A stretch of 64,000 nucleotides of DNA from Natrinema halophilum. Its GTDB lineage: Archaea; Halobacteriota; Halobacteria; Halobacteriales; Natrialbaceae. Below the pieces are notes generated by a model, which saw only the letters and a program-made list of their open reading frames with translations, ran no database searches and was not told the DNA's origin. Of this stretch, positions 35,041 to 44,417 are shown piece by piece. Within the stretch, counting starts at the first letter, position 1. Every line of letters starts with the position of its first letter. The position numbers and the translations under genes are program-made. The stretch spans positions 248,001-312,000 of the forward strand of contig NZ_CP058601.1 of the NCBI RefSeq assembly GCF_013402815.2, written 5' to 3'.

Positions 35041-37035
35041 ATGTCACACGACTCATCGGAAACGGAGACGGAACCTACCGGCAGTCGCAGAGTGAGTGAG
35101 CAAGTATCGCGCGACGGACCCGCTCCGTACGTCCCCGCTGGAAGAAGCGTCGCGGAGCTTACGATCAAGGCAGTCGTGACCGGACTCGGGCTCAACGTAG
35201 TGCTATTGACTGCGAACATGTACCTCGGGATGCGCTCCGGGATGACGATCAGCGCCTCTATTCCGGCCGCCGTCCTCAGCATGGGTCTGTTCTACGGGCT
35301 TCGCCGCGTTTCCGTCGGCGGGACGATCCTCGAGAACAACATCGTTCAGACGATGACCTCCGCCGGCGAAGCGCTGGCAGCCGGCGTGATCTTTACGATC
35401 GCCGGCGTCACGTTCCTCGACCAACAGATCGATATCGCGGGAACTGCAGCAGTCGCAGCGCTGGGTGGCTTTCTCGGTATCTTGTTTATGATACCCATGC
35501 GACGCTACCTCATCGTCGACAAACACGAGGAACTCCCGTACCCAGAGGGGACCGCGTGTGCGGACGTTCTCGAGGCCGGAGACCGCGGCGCGGAGGGGGT
35601 CAAACTCATCTCGCTCGGGTTCGTCGTGAGCAGCCTTTACATGTGGCTGGCAAACGGGATGGCCGTCTTCACGACGACGATCCAGACGGCATTCTCGGCC
35701 GGCGAAACGCGCGGATTTGCGATCGGGGGCGACTTCACCCCTGCGCTCGTCGGCGTCGGCTACATCATCGGTCCCAGGATCGCCGGCTACGTGTTTGGAG
35801 GAGGGCTACTCGCCTGGATGATGTTGATCCCGCTGCTCATCACGGGCGGATTCGTCCCCGAATCAGCCGCCGGCGCGCCCCTTATGGCGCAAGCGGACGC
35901 GGTCTGGGACCAGTACATCCGCTACGTCGGTGCGGGTTCGATGATCGTCGGCGGGTTCTACGCCATCCTCTCGATGCGCGAGACGATCGTGGATGCTCTG
36001 GGGACCGCCGTCGACGAACTCCGCAGCTCCGCGGCGGCTGCGACCGACAAACGTAGGCGTACGCAGCGTGATCTCTCGATGAAACTCGTCGTCATCGGTG
36101 CCGTTCTGATCGGATTCTCACTGGTGGCGCTCCCCCAGGTTCAGGTCGGATTGGTGGGTGGGTTCGTCGCCGTCGTCGCCGCGTTCCTCTTCGTTGCCGT
36201 CTCTGCGTATCTGGTCGGCGTCGTCGGGAGTTCGTCGAACCCCGTCTCAGGGATGGCCGTTGCGACGGTTCTGATCGCTGCACTCCTGTTGAAATCGAAC
36301 GGCGTGACCGATCCAGTCGTTGTGCTGGTGACTGCCTCGATCGTCGCGATCGCCGCGGCGGTCGCGGGCGACACGTCACAGGATCTCAAGACCGGCTACC
36401 TCCTCGGAGCGACGCCCCGCAAGCAACAGATCGCACAGGGTATCGGGATCGCGCTTTCCGCTCTCTTTGCGGGCTGGGTCCTGTCTTTCTTCCACCAGGC
36501 ATACGGTATCGGTGGCGAAACGATTCCCGCGCCGCAAGCCGGAATGATGGCACTCATCTCCGAAGGGGTCCTCACCGGGACCGCCCAGTGGGGGATGATC
36601 CTCATCGGAGCCGTTTTCGCCGCCGTTCTCATCCTCATGAACGTCCCCGTATTACCCTTCGCAGTCGGCATCTACCTGCCAATCACGCTCGCGACACCGA
36701 TCTTCCTCGGCGGTCTGCTGCGCGGCGGGATCGATTCGTACACAGCCAGAAACGACGATGGGGACGGGACGCGCGAGGAATACACTACCTATCGCGGGCG
36801 GATCATCGCGGCCGGGTTGATTACCGGCGAAGCGGTCATGGGAATCGTCGTCGGCGCATTGTACATCCTCGAGATCGGAGCACCCACCGGTCCCCCGTTT
36901 CCGGTCGGAATCAGCGGCGAGACGCGGGCGATACTTGGCGTCGTCGCGGTCGTCGCACTCCTCAGTTTCGTTACGGCCAGCATCCTTCGGAACATGCCGG
37001 AGACGGCTGACTCGGCCGAGACCGCCGAACCATGA
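35041..37035 (+). CDS. Oligopeptide transporter, OPT family
   Basis: 664 residues with about 16 hydrophobic segments, standard for the OPT superfamily (prokaryotic YSL-like branch). Family marks are the first helix region TIKAVVTGLGLNVVLLTANMY with LGMRSGMTISASIPAAVLSM, the ENNIVQTMTSAGEALAAG motif, and EELPYPEGTACADVLEAG. It likely takes up peptides or metal-chelate complexes with protons. Start at 35041 is preferred to the longer frame. It overlaps the next gene by ATGA, so it is translationally coupled to the PqqD-like protein. Confidence 0.93.
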   Translation: MSHDSSETETEPTGSRRVSEQVSRDGPAPYVPAGRSVAELTIKAVVTGLGLNVVLLTANMYLGMRSGMTISASIPAAVLSMGLFYGLRRVSVGGTILENNIVQTMTSAGEALAAGVIFTIAGVTFLDQQIDIAGTAAVAALGGFLGILFMIPMRRYLIVDKHEELPYPEGTACADVLEAGDRGAEGVKLISLGFVVSSLYMWLANGMAVFTTTIQTAFSAGETRGFAIGGDFTPALVGVGYIIGPRIAGYVFGGGLLAWMMLIPLLITGGFVPESAAGAPLMAQADAVWDQYIRYVGAGSMIVGGFYAILSMRETIVDALGTAVDELRSSAAAATDKRRRTQRDLSMKLVVIGAVLIGFSLVALPQVQVGLVGGFVAVVAAFLFVAVSAYLVGVVGSSSNPVSGMAVATVLIAALLLKSNGVTDPVVVLVTASIVAIAAAVAGDTSQDLKTGYLLGATPRKQQIAQGIGIALSALFAGWVLSFFHQAYGIGGETIPAPQAGMMALISEGVLTGTAQWGMILIGAVFAAVLILMNVPVLPFAVGIYLPITLATPIFLGGLLRGGIDSYTARNDDGDGTREEYTTYRGRIIAAGLITGEAVMGIVVGALYILEIGAPTGPPFPVGISGETRAILGVVAVVALLSFVTASILRNMPETADSAETAEP

Positions 37036-37382
37036 GCGTTCACGCGCCGACTGCTGTCCCGAAGCGAACCGTAAGCGAGTGGACGGAGATTTCCGTCGAC
37101 GGCGAACTGCGAGTCATGATCACCTGGACGAAATCTCCGCGGAACCGGCTCGATCGGTTCCTGTTCACCCTCTTCGGAACGAACCGGGAGCACGAACTCA
37201 CCCTCGACGCCGTCGGGTCCACAGTCTGGCGCCAATGCGACGGGACCCACACCGCCAGTGAGATCGCATCGATCCTCGCCGGCACGTACGACGCCGAACG
37301 CGTCGAACCCGTCGAGGAGACGCTCGCGTACTTCCTCATGCAACTCGAGGAACGCGACCTGATTCGATTCGACAGCGAGTGA
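37032..37382 (+). CDS. PqqD-like peptide-binding protein
   Basis: 116 residues. The core ELTLDAVGSTVWRQCDGTHT, ASEIASILAGTYD and VEETLAYFLMQLEERDLI is the PqqD/RRE winged-helix fold that binds leader peptides for radical-SAM or other modifying enzymes. No radical-SAM enzyme or short precursor gene is seen beside it. Instead it is coupled (ATGA) to an oligopeptide transporter. It could capture peptides delivered by the transporter, or couple to a distant enzyme; both are guesses. Confidence 0.85.
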   Translation: MSVHAPTAVPKRTVSEWTEISVDGELRVMITWTKSPRNRLDRFLFTLFGTNREHELTLDAVGSTVWRQCDGTHTASEIASILAGTYDAERVEPVEETLAYFLMQLEERDLIRFDSE

Positions 37383-37430
37383 GCATGTGATTTGACTCCG
37401 AGTAAGAATGCGAAATACTCAGCGAGTGTC

Positions 37431-38324
37431 TCAGGGGAGGTCGACGGCGACGTCCTCCTGCATGCTCGCGGCTTTGACGGTGTTGTAAAGCAGCATCGCA
37501 CGGGTCATCGGCCCGACTCCGCCGGGGACGGGCGTGATCGCGCTCGCCTTCTCTTTTGCACTCTCGAACTCGACGTCGCCGACGAGTTCGTATCCCTTGT
37601 CGGTGTCGGCGTCGACCCGGTTGACGCCGACGTCGATCACGACAGTTCCCGCCGTGAGCATCGAGCCGTCGACGAGTTCGGGAACGCCGACCGCTGCGAC
37701 GACGATATCCGCGTTGCGGGTCTTTGCGCCGAGGTCGTTGGTCCGCGAGTGACAGACCGTCACCGTCGCGTTGCCGTCGTCCGCTTTCTGAAGTAGCAGA
37801 TTCGCGAGCGGTTTGCCGACGATGTCGGATCGACCGACGATCGTGACGTCCTTTCCCTCGGTGTCGACGTCGATCGACTCGAGCAGTTTCTGGACGCCGT
37901 GGGGGGTACACGGACGGAATCTGGCATCTCCGGCGACGAGTCGGCCGACGTTTTCGGGGTGGAAGCCGTCGACGTCCTTGGTCGGATCGACGCGTCGGAT
38001 CACGTCCCGGTAATCGACGTGGTCCGGGACGGGTGCCTGAACGATGTAGCCGTGAATTTCGGGGTCGTCGTTCAGGTCGGCGATGGTATCGAACAGAACC
38101 TGGGGCGGGGCATCGCCGTCGACGTCGACGTGGTGGCTCTCGATGCCGACCTCCTCGCAATCGCGTTGCTTCATGTTCACGTAGGTCTGGCTCGCCGGGT
38201 CGTCGCCCATGAGGACGGTCGCCAGCCCCGGTCGTGCACCGTCGTCGGCGAGGGTCTCGATCGAATCCGTCAACTCGTCTCGGATGTCCTGCGCAACAGC
38301 GTTACCGTCGATGATCTCGGTCAT
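37431..38324 (-). CDS. folD: Methylene-THF dehydrogenase / methenyl-THF cyclohydrolase
   Basis: 297 residues, the usual FolD length. It interconverts methylene-, methenyl- and formyl-tetrahydrofolate with NADP. Landmarks are the N-terminal GLATVLMGDDPASQTYVNMKQ (catalytic Lys region), APVPDHVDYRDVIRRVDP, TKDVDGFHPENVGRL, PCTPHGVQKLL, and the NADP loop VGRSDIVGKPLANLLL, ending with VPGGVGPMTRAMLLYNTV. Works with GlyA (40.4 kb) and ThyA (24.1 kb) in the one-carbon cycle. Convergent with the PqqD gene. Confidence 0.97.
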   Translation of the reverse strand: MTEIIDGNAVAQDIRDELTDSIETLADDGARPGLATVLMGDDPASQTYVNMKQRDCEEVGIESHHVDVDGDAPPQVLFDTIADLNDDPEIHGYIVQAPVPDHVDYRDVIRRVDPTKDVDGFHPENVGRLVAGDARFRPCTPHGVQKLLESIDVDTEGKDVTIVGRSDIVGKPLANLLLQKADDGNATVTVCHSRTNDLGAKTRNADIVVAAVGVPELVDGSMLTAGTVVIDVGVNRVDADTDKGYELVGDVEFESAKEKASAITPVPGGVGPMTRAMLLYNTVKAASMQEDVAVDLP

Positions 38325-38421
38325 TACTCGAGTAGGCGACCGCGAGGCCCATTAATCTCCGGATTCGTGTGCAGAAACGCGCCGTTCCGTCCGCAAATAT
38401 TCAAATACGTGTACAACGCAG

Positions 38422-39234
38422 TCAGAATCGATTCTCGAGGAACGACTCGATTGCGTCGGTGACCGGGTCCGGTCGCTCCAGGGTGGAGGTATGCCCCGCT
38501 TTCGGAATTATCTCCATCTCGGCGTCGGGCAATTCGTCGAGCATCGGCTCCGCCCGCGAGGGATCGATCGAGGGATCTTCTTCGCCGTGGACGATCAGGA
38601 CGGGAACGTCGATTTCGGAGAGTCGGTCGCTGACGTCCGGCCGGTCGAGCCACGAGTGGACTTCGTGGAAAACCGCCGCGCCGGGGTACGTCGCCCAGCG
38701 ATCGACCCACGCTTCGACGAGCTCGGCGTTTTCTTCTCGGGTCGTTTCGCCGAAGAGATAGCCAGTTACGCTTTCGGCTAACTCTCGGGGATTCGATTCG
38801 TGAGATCCTTCGAGCGGCGCGACGAGGTCCCCATAGAGTTCCTGTTCTTCGGGCGTGTGCGGGGCGGCCATCGAATCGATCAGAACGAGTCCGTCGACTC
38901 GTTCGGGGTACTCGAGTGCAAACCGCAGCGCCATGAACCCGCCCATCGACATGCCGGCGATGACGGCACTGTCTTCGCCGATTCCGTCCAGTAGCGCCGC
39001 ACAGTCGTCGGCCAGCTCTCGCAGGTCGTATCCAGGGGCGTATCGGTCCGTACGTGCCCTGAGATCGTAGGCGACGGCTCGGTAGTCGTCCTGGAGAGAT
39101 TCGAGCTGTGGCGCGAACATCGTCCGGTCCATTAGCGTCCCGTGGGCGAAGACGATCGGGTTCCCCTCGCCGACGTCGGTCGTCAGTGCGTCGGTTCGAA
39201 CCCGGTACATCTCCGACGTCGTCTGTGGTGCCAT
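38422..39234 (-). CDS. Alpha/beta hydrolase
   Basis: 270 residues. The oxyanion segment FAHGTLMDRTMF, the nucleophile elbow GMSMGG (Ser near residue 95), the acid in VLIVHGEEDPSI and the His in PKAGHTSTL complete the catalytic triad. It hydrolyses an ester or related bond; the substrate is not evident. It resembles 3-oxoadipate enol-lactonase-like and haloperoxidase-like hydrolases. Start at 39234. Single gene with an AT-rich promoter region upstream (ATTGAAAAATTTACG near 39250-39270 on the plus strand). Confidence 0.9.
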   Translation of the reverse strand: MAPQTTSEMYRVRTDALTTDVGEGNPIVFAHGTLMDRTMFAPQLESLQDDYRAVAYDLRARTDRYAPGYDLRELADDCAALLDGIGEDSAVIAGMSMGGFMALRFALEYPERVDGLVLIDSMAAPHTPEEQELYGDLVAPLEGSHESNPRELAESVTGYLFGETTREENAELVEAWVDRWATYPGAAVFHEVHSWLDRPDVSDRLSEIDVPVLIVHGEEDPSIDPSRAEPMLDELPDAEMEIIPKAGHTSTLERPDPVTDAIESFLENRF

Positions 39235-39344
39235 ATGAGTCGACTTCGATAAACATATTGAAAAATTTACGCAATCCGGAAGCGTTTAGAGTCCTGTTCG
39301 CCGAACGGCCGGTCAGAGCCGGTCGCTCGAATGCTGTGACGGGG

Positions 39345-40280
39345 TCACCGGCTCGCGTCGGTTGCGGTGTCGTCCCATTCGGCGGTATCTCGCGCTTCGG
39401 TCACGACGAGTGCGTACTCGTCGTCGATTCCCTCGTATTTGGTCGTCTCGGCTGCGTCGATCAGTGCTCGACCCTGGCGTTCGTGAATTACCCGTCCGGC
39501 TGCCAACGAATCTTCGTCTACGGCTATCCCCTCGCCCTCGAGTCTGGGACCGAACCGTTCCGACCAGACGCCTTCGGGCAACATGCAGACGACTCGGTCG
39601 TCGGCCGCCAGAGGCGGAACCCCGGCGACGTGATCACCCGTCCCGACGAGGTCGTGTGTCTCGATTGCCTGGAGGATTCCCATCGTGTCAGACGTTGTGG
39701 CGTCGCATTCGGCGAGGGTCGACTCGAAGATTTGCGGATCGATCGGCGCATCCATCGTTTCGGCCCGGGGCATCGGATCGCCGCGGTTCTCGTGGTCGAT
39801 GATCTCCGCCGCGACCGGATCGCTGTCTCCCCCAGTTTCGGGAAGCGGTTCCGGCCGGTAGCTCTCCCCATCGTCGAATCGAATCGGTATCAGTCCGATC
39901 GTCTCGCCGGTGGTGATAGCATCGAACAGCAGCGGGCGCTCCGTATCGTAGGTATCGATGTCGATCCCCATTCCCTCCGGAGGCTCGGCGCGTATCAGGG
40001 GATCTGGGACGGGAGCCACGATGTCACCGTTCTCCTCGCGAAGTTTCCGTGGATACGGCGCGTCGGCGGTGGCAGTTTCCTCGATCCCGCTGAAAACGAG
40101 CATTGGTTGCTCTTCGTGTCGGTCGACGTCCCAGTCGATGTGATCCCCGGCCGAGGCTCCCACGTCTTCGGCCACCGGCGTCACCTCGATACCCAACTTC
40201 GAGGCTGCGGTCGCATCGATCCCGCGGAGCGCGAGCAGCCGGTCGTCGTCCAGAACGGTTCCGGTCGGGCGTGTAGACAT
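39345..40280 (-). CDS. Conserved haloarchaeal protein, function unknown
   Basis: 311 residues from ATG at 40280 (a start 9 codons upstream is possible). The N-terminus (TVLDDDRLLALRGIDATAASKLGIEV) has a helix-hairpin-helix-like look. The remainder is acidic with no membrane segment, signal or known catalytic motif. Paired phrases such as LLFDAITTGETIGLIPIRFDD and DDEYALVVTEARD suggest a folded globular protein. Not recognised further. Single gene between the hydrolase and glyA. Confidence 0.65.
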   Translation of the reverse strand: MSTRPTGTVLDDDRLLALRGIDATAASKLGIEVTPVAEDVGASAGDHIDWDVDRHEEQPMLVFSGIEETATADAPYPRKLREENGDIVAPVPDPLIRAEPPEGMGIDIDTYDTERPLLFDAITTGETIGLIPIRFDDGESYRPEPLPETGGDSDPVAAEIIDHENRGDPMPRAETMDAPIDPQIFESTLAECDATTSDTMGILQAIETHDLVGTGDHVAGVPPLAADDRVVCMLPEGVWSERFGPRLEGEGIAVDEDSLAAGRVIHERQGRALIDAAETTKYEGIDDEYALVVTEARDTAEWDDTATDASR

Positions 40281-40430
40281 TAGCGACGATACGGTCAGGT
40301 CGGGCAAAAGGCGCGTGCCGGCGAGTGACAGGGTTCGATCCCCGTCGGATCGCTATCGAGCGATAACACCCGGTGAGAACTCGAGGAGAGATGGGGGCTG
40401 ATCGCTGTCAACGCGGAGCATCCCGAGTCG

Positions 40431-41678
40431 CTACTCGTAGAGTGGGTTTTCTTCGCACAGGACCGCGACTTCCTCGCGGACGTCTCCGATGACGGCCTCG
40501 TCGTCGGGGCTGTCGACGACGCGAGCGATTAGATCACCGACTCTGCGGCAGTCGTCCTCGTCGAAGCCGCGCGTGGTCAGTCCCGGAGTGCCGGCCCGAA
40601 TGCCGCTGGGATTGAACGCCGAGCGCGTTTCGCCGGGTACAGTGTTCCCGTTGAGAACGATACCGGCGTCCTCGAGGGCTTCCTCGGCGTCGCCGCCGGT
40701 CGTATCCGGATGGCTGTCGCGGAGGTCGACGAGGACGAGGTGGTTGTCCGTCCCGCCGGAGACGAGCGAAAACCCGTTCTCGATAAGGGACTCGCCCAGC
40801 GCTTTCGCGTTTGCGACGACCTGTTCGGCGTAGTCTTCGAACGCCGGCTCGAGGGCTTCCTTGAAGCCGACGGCCTTTCCGGCGATGTTGTGCATGAGGG
40901 GACCGCCCTGTCCGCCGGGGAAAACGGCGGCGTCGATGTCATCGGCGTGCTCCTCGCTCGTCATGACGATACCACCGCGACCCGAGCGGATGGTCTTGTG
41001 GGTCGAACCGGTAACGAAGTCGGCGACGCCGACCGGTGACGGGTGGACGTCCGCGGCGACGAGCCCAGTGATGTGGGCGATGTCCGCCAGGTGGAATGCA
41101 TCGACGTCGTTCGCGACCGTCTGTATGCGCTCCCACTCGATTTCGCGGGGGTACGCCGAGTAACCCGAGACGATGATGTCGGGGTCGAACTCGGCGGCGT
41201 GATCGGCCAGTGCCTCGTAGTCGACGTATCCTGTCTCGGGGTCGACTTCGTACTGCTCGACTTCGTAGAGCTGCCCGGTAAAGTTAGCTGGATGGCCATG
41301 GCTCAGGTGACCACCGTGGGTGAGGTCGAGCGAGAGGACCTTATCGCCCGGCTCGAGCATCGCGAAGTAGACGGCCTGATTCGCCTGCGTGCCCGAGTGG
41401 GGCTGGACGTTGATGTGTTCGGCACCGAACAGCTCTGTCGCACGGTCGATCGCGAGTTGCTCGACTTCGTCGGCGTACTCACAGCCGCCGTAGTAGCGCT
41501 CGCCGGGATATCCTTCCGCGTACTTGTTCGTGAGGGCGCTCCCCTGTGCGTCGAGGACGGCCTCGCTCACGTGGTTTTCACTGGCGATCATCTGCAGCGT
41601 CTCTCGCTGACGGTCTACTTCGCCCTCGAGTGCGTCGGCGACGGCGGGATCGACCTCGCGAACCTGGTCGTGGTCCAT
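40431..41678 (-). CDS. glyA: Serine hydroxymethyltransferase
   Basis: 415 residues. It converts serine and tetrahydrofolate to glycine and methylene-THF with PLP. Landmarks are MIASENHVSEAVLDAQGS, GYPGERYYGGCEYAD, HSGTQANQAVYFA, HGGHLSHGHP, DIAHITGLVAA, and the PLP lysine in TGSTHKTIRSGRGG (Lys228). Start at 41678, 23-32 bp downstream of a TATA box. Divergent from the CHAT-domain gene with 162 bp between starts. Confidence 0.97.
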   Translation of the reverse strand: MDHDQVREVDPAVADALEGEVDRQRETLQMIASENHVSEAVLDAQGSALTNKYAEGYPGERYYGGCEYADEVEQLAIDRATELFGAEHINVQPHSGTQANQAVYFAMLEPGDKVLSLDLTHGGHLSHGHPANFTGQLYEVEQYEVDPETGYVDYEALADHAAEFDPDIIVSGYSAYPREIEWERIQTVANDVDAFHLADIAHITGLVAADVHPSPVGVADFVTGSTHKTIRSGRGGIVMTSEEHADDIDAAVFPGGQGGPLMHNIAGKAVGFKEALEPAFEDYAEQVVANAKALGESLIENGFSLVSGGTDNHLVLVDLRDSHPDTTGGDAEEALEDAGIVLNGNTVPGETRSAFNPSGIRAGTPGLTTRGFDEDDCRRVGDLIARVVDSPDDEAVIGDVREEVAVLCEENPLYE

Positions 41679-41700
41679 ATCCGATGTGCGGACTGGCGAC

Positions 41701-41710
41701 TGTATAAGTG
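41701..41710 (-). promoter_or_regulatory. TATA box of glyA
   Basis: Minus-strand CACTTATACA, 23-32 bp before the start at 41678. Confidence 0.65.
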
Positions 41711-41840
41711 TACCCTTCCCCGGCAAGTCGAGCCACTATCGAGGGTCGTGAAGCGGGCCCGTCGCCACTCGGCGACTTCGAACACCATCCGATCACGGCC
41801 CGATACAACTAACTTGTCGGAGTGACATTCAACCAACTGA

Positions 41841-43985
41841 ATGATAGAGTGGGTGGTAGAGGGCGATACTCTCTACGTCACCGACGCCGACAACGCCGAG
41901 TTGGCGGTCGAGGGTGACGAATTCGATATCGAAGACAGTGACGTCGATATTCCGCGCGCAGTCGACGACACACTCGTCGTCACGACGAACGAACTTCGAT
42001 TTCCCCACGCGGTCGTTTATGCGTTCTCGCTCGGTCTCGAAGACCAGTACGAACTCGACCCCAGCGGGGAGCCACTCTCGTTATCGCCCGGTGAGTACGT
42101 CGTCGACGTCGACACGGATATCAAAGCCTATCTCCGGTTTTCGGGTGGGGCGACGATCGAGAAGACCGACGATTACGAGGAGATCATCGTCTCCTTTCCG
42201 ACCAGGACTCGCGTCGTCCTCGGCGTCCGATGTCGTCACGAGTTCCCCGCCGGAACCATTACCGTTCCCGATCGCCCGTCTGCGATGGCTGACGCCATTA
42301 CACACATGACCGCGTCCCACAAGACCAACGGGCCCGACCGCTCATATCCCACGCTACGGGGCCATCCGTCGCTACTCGAACACGGCGACGTACTCGACAT
42401 TCCCGACTGCATCAGTGCCGACGTCCCCGACAACGGGCCCGAACTAATCGTCCCGCCGGACTACGAATCACTGTTCGTTACGGCCCCCCTCGCGTACTAC
42501 CTCCAGACGACGGTGCGGACGACCGACGACGAACTCGGCAATCGTCCCGGTTCCGCGCCCGATGGGCCGCGACTTCGACTCCCCGATCGTGGGATCGACG
42601 AACCGCTCTCAACGATGCCTGACCTGGAGCGCGACGTCGAACGACTGCTTCGAAAGACGTTGTTCCTCGATTGCCTCGTTCGCAACGCCGGCCCGTACGG
42701 GACGAACCTCTCGGAACTCAGCCTTCTCAAAGCCCTCGATCTCGACGCCGAAACGCTGTACAACGCTACTCCGCAGGACCGACTCGCGACGTACCTCGAC
42801 GTTCCCTTCGCGGCCATCAAACATCGGCTCCCCGACTGGCACCTTTCGACGTACGTCAAGCCGACGTACGACAGCATCGAAACGCTCCCGTTCCTGCTCG
42901 ACCGAATGAGCATGATCTATACGCCACGAACTTCCAAACTCGAAGGACGGGAACTGGTCGAACGGTCGCTCGAAGATTTCTATCGAGGTCCCGGTTCCGA
43001 TTCCCCGGACGAAACTGATCCGCTGTCCAACTCGGGGAGAGCCACCGGTCAGGTCGCCTCCGTCGACATCGTCAAACCAGAACTCCGAACCGGTCGCACC
43101 CACGGCTGGCTCGCAGAGGACGTTCCGATAGACGTCTTCAAATCCGCCCCCGAAGCCTACCACAACCGCCTCGACTTTCTCGAGCGGGCCAGCGACTCGA
43201 CGTCGATCTGCGTCGTGCTGAACGATCCGGAGATGGCGGGCGAACACGACCACGTCGCGGATATTTACCGCCAACGGTCAGAAGAGGTCTCGATCGACGT
43301 TACCGTCGAGGAGTCGCTCGAAACGGCAGCGCTCGCTCGCGTCTTCGAATCTGACCACGACTTCGTTCACTACATCGGTCACTGCGAGACCGACGGACTG
43401 TGCTGTCCCGACGGAACGCTCTCGGCTTCGAGTCTCGACCACTGCAACGTACAGACGTTTTTTTTGAACGCCTGTGGCTCCTTCTACGAGGGGAAAAAAC
43501 TGATCGAGAAGGGGAGCGTCGCTGGCGCGGTGACGTTCACCAAGGTCCTGAACGACCACGCCATCAAGGTCGGCTCGACGTTCGCCAAACTACTCGTCCA
43601 CGGATTCAGCATCGAACGCGCGATGGGCCTCGCGCGCAGGCGTATCATGATGGGAAAAGACTACGCAGTCGTCGGCGACGGGACCCACTCCCTTACGCAG
43701 GGCAAAAGTCGACTGCCGACGACTGCGACGCTCGAAGAACTCGATGGAGACGGAGACGAGCGACAGTACCTGCTCACATTCGACTGTTATTCGACGCGCG
43801 TAACCGGATCGTATTACTTTCCACATACCGAGACCAACGAGTACGCCTACCTCTGTGGGAACGAGTCGAGTTTTACGCTGTCGGAGACGGAACTGGCGAC
43901 CATGCTCAAAGAAACGGAAGCGTCGGTGATCTACGATGGCGATCTCTACTGGTCGAAAGAGCTGTGGTCCCGGTTCGATCGCTAA
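41841..43985 (+). CDS. CHAT-domain (caspase-like) protein
   Basis: 714 residues, no signal peptide or membrane helix. The C-terminal part (about 450-640) has the CHAT peptidase layout: strand DFVHYIGHC with candidate catalytic His514, then LDHCNVQTFFLNACGS with candidate nucleophile Cys545, then EKGSVAGAVTFTKVLND and FAKLLVHGFSIERAMGLARR, the helix after the active site. The region 1-400 has a beta-rich start (about 1-130) and a helical middle (PDLERDVERLLRKTLFLDCL...), not recognised. In other prokaryotes CHAT proteins are death or defence proteases activated by partners; no partner is obvious here. A run of eight T at 43458-43465 precedes the Cys codon. Monocistronic by spacing; divergent from glyA. 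Confidence 0.8.
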   Translation: MIEWVVEGDTLYVTDADNAELAVEGDEFDIEDSDVDIPRAVDDTLVVTTNELRFPHAVVYAFSLGLEDQYELDPSGEPLSLSPGEYVVDVDTDIKAYLRFSGGATIEKTDDYEEIIVSFPTRTRVVLGVRCRHEFPAGTITVPDRPSAMADAITHMTASHKTNGPDRSYPTLRGHPSLLEHGDVLDIPDCISADVPDNGPELIVPPDYESLFVTAPLAYYLQTTVRTTDDELGNRPGSAPDGPRLRLPDRGIDEPLSTMPDLERDVERLLRKTLFLDCLVRNAGPYGTNLSELSLLKALDLDAETLYNATPQDRLATYLDVPFAAIKHRLPDWHLSTYVKPTYDSIETLPFLLDRMSMIYTPRTSKLEGRELVERSLEDFYRGPGSDSPDETDPLSNSGRATGQVASVDIVKPELRTGRTHGWLAEDVPIDVFKSAPEAYHNRLDFLERASDSTSICVVLNDPEMAGEHDHVADIYRQRSEEVSIDVTVEESLETAALARVFESDHDFVHYIGHCETDGLCCPDGTLSASSLDHCNVQTFFLNACGSFYEGKKLIEKGSVAGAVTFTKVLNDHAIKVGSTFAKLLVHGFSIERAMGLARRRIMMGKDYAVVGDGTHSLTQGKSRLPTTATLEELDGDGDERQYLLTFDCYSTRVTGSYYFPHTETNEYAYLCGNESSFTLSETELATMLKETEASVIYDGDLYWSKELWSRFDR

Positions 43986-44417
43986 CCGATCGTCCCGTTC
44001 GGATGCTCGATTTTAGGGACCGCCGTAGGTACTTACCCGTTTTGCTCGCACAGTCAACCGCCCCAGCAGACGAACGACTGCCGCCCCATTTCGCGTTCTG
44101 GAAGCTCTGTTTCGAACTTCCCGTCGTAGTCGAATGTGTCGTACACCCATACGATACTATAATAACACGTTTCCAGTATATAGGTATTGTTGATACGAAG
44201 TTTTGTACGCTAGTAAACACGCCGACGGTTAATTCCCACGACGGCATTCGGTATCGCGGGCATTTCACGGCTGCAGGTGTCAGTGATGACGGCATTTCGT
44301 CGGCGAACTAACGAGATTGGGGACAAAAATTACCGGTTCGACTGCTGGACGAGAAGTTCTGGTGTGCAAACGGCCACCAAAAATAAGTATAATGCCCTCG
44401 ATTACTTCTGTATACGC
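43986..44417. other. 432-bp intergenic region with tbsP promoter
   Basis: Contains two AT-rich tracts: about 44152-44215 (ATACTATAATAACACG and TATATAGG) and AAAAATAAGTATAATG at about 44380-44395, the latter 23-38 bp before the tbsP start. The first tract may hold an extra promoter or a regulator site. No gene. Confidence 0.55.

Noticed and set aside
40331-40352. tRNA-like T-arm (gggttcgatcccc) between glyA and the 39.3-kb gene
   Set aside because: The surrounding bases give no D-arm, anticodon arm or acceptor stem; the T-stem itself has a mismatch.
42497-43274. Minus-strand frames opposite the CHAT gene
   Set aside because: Composition is not halophile-like, and they disappear when the CHAT frame is accepted.
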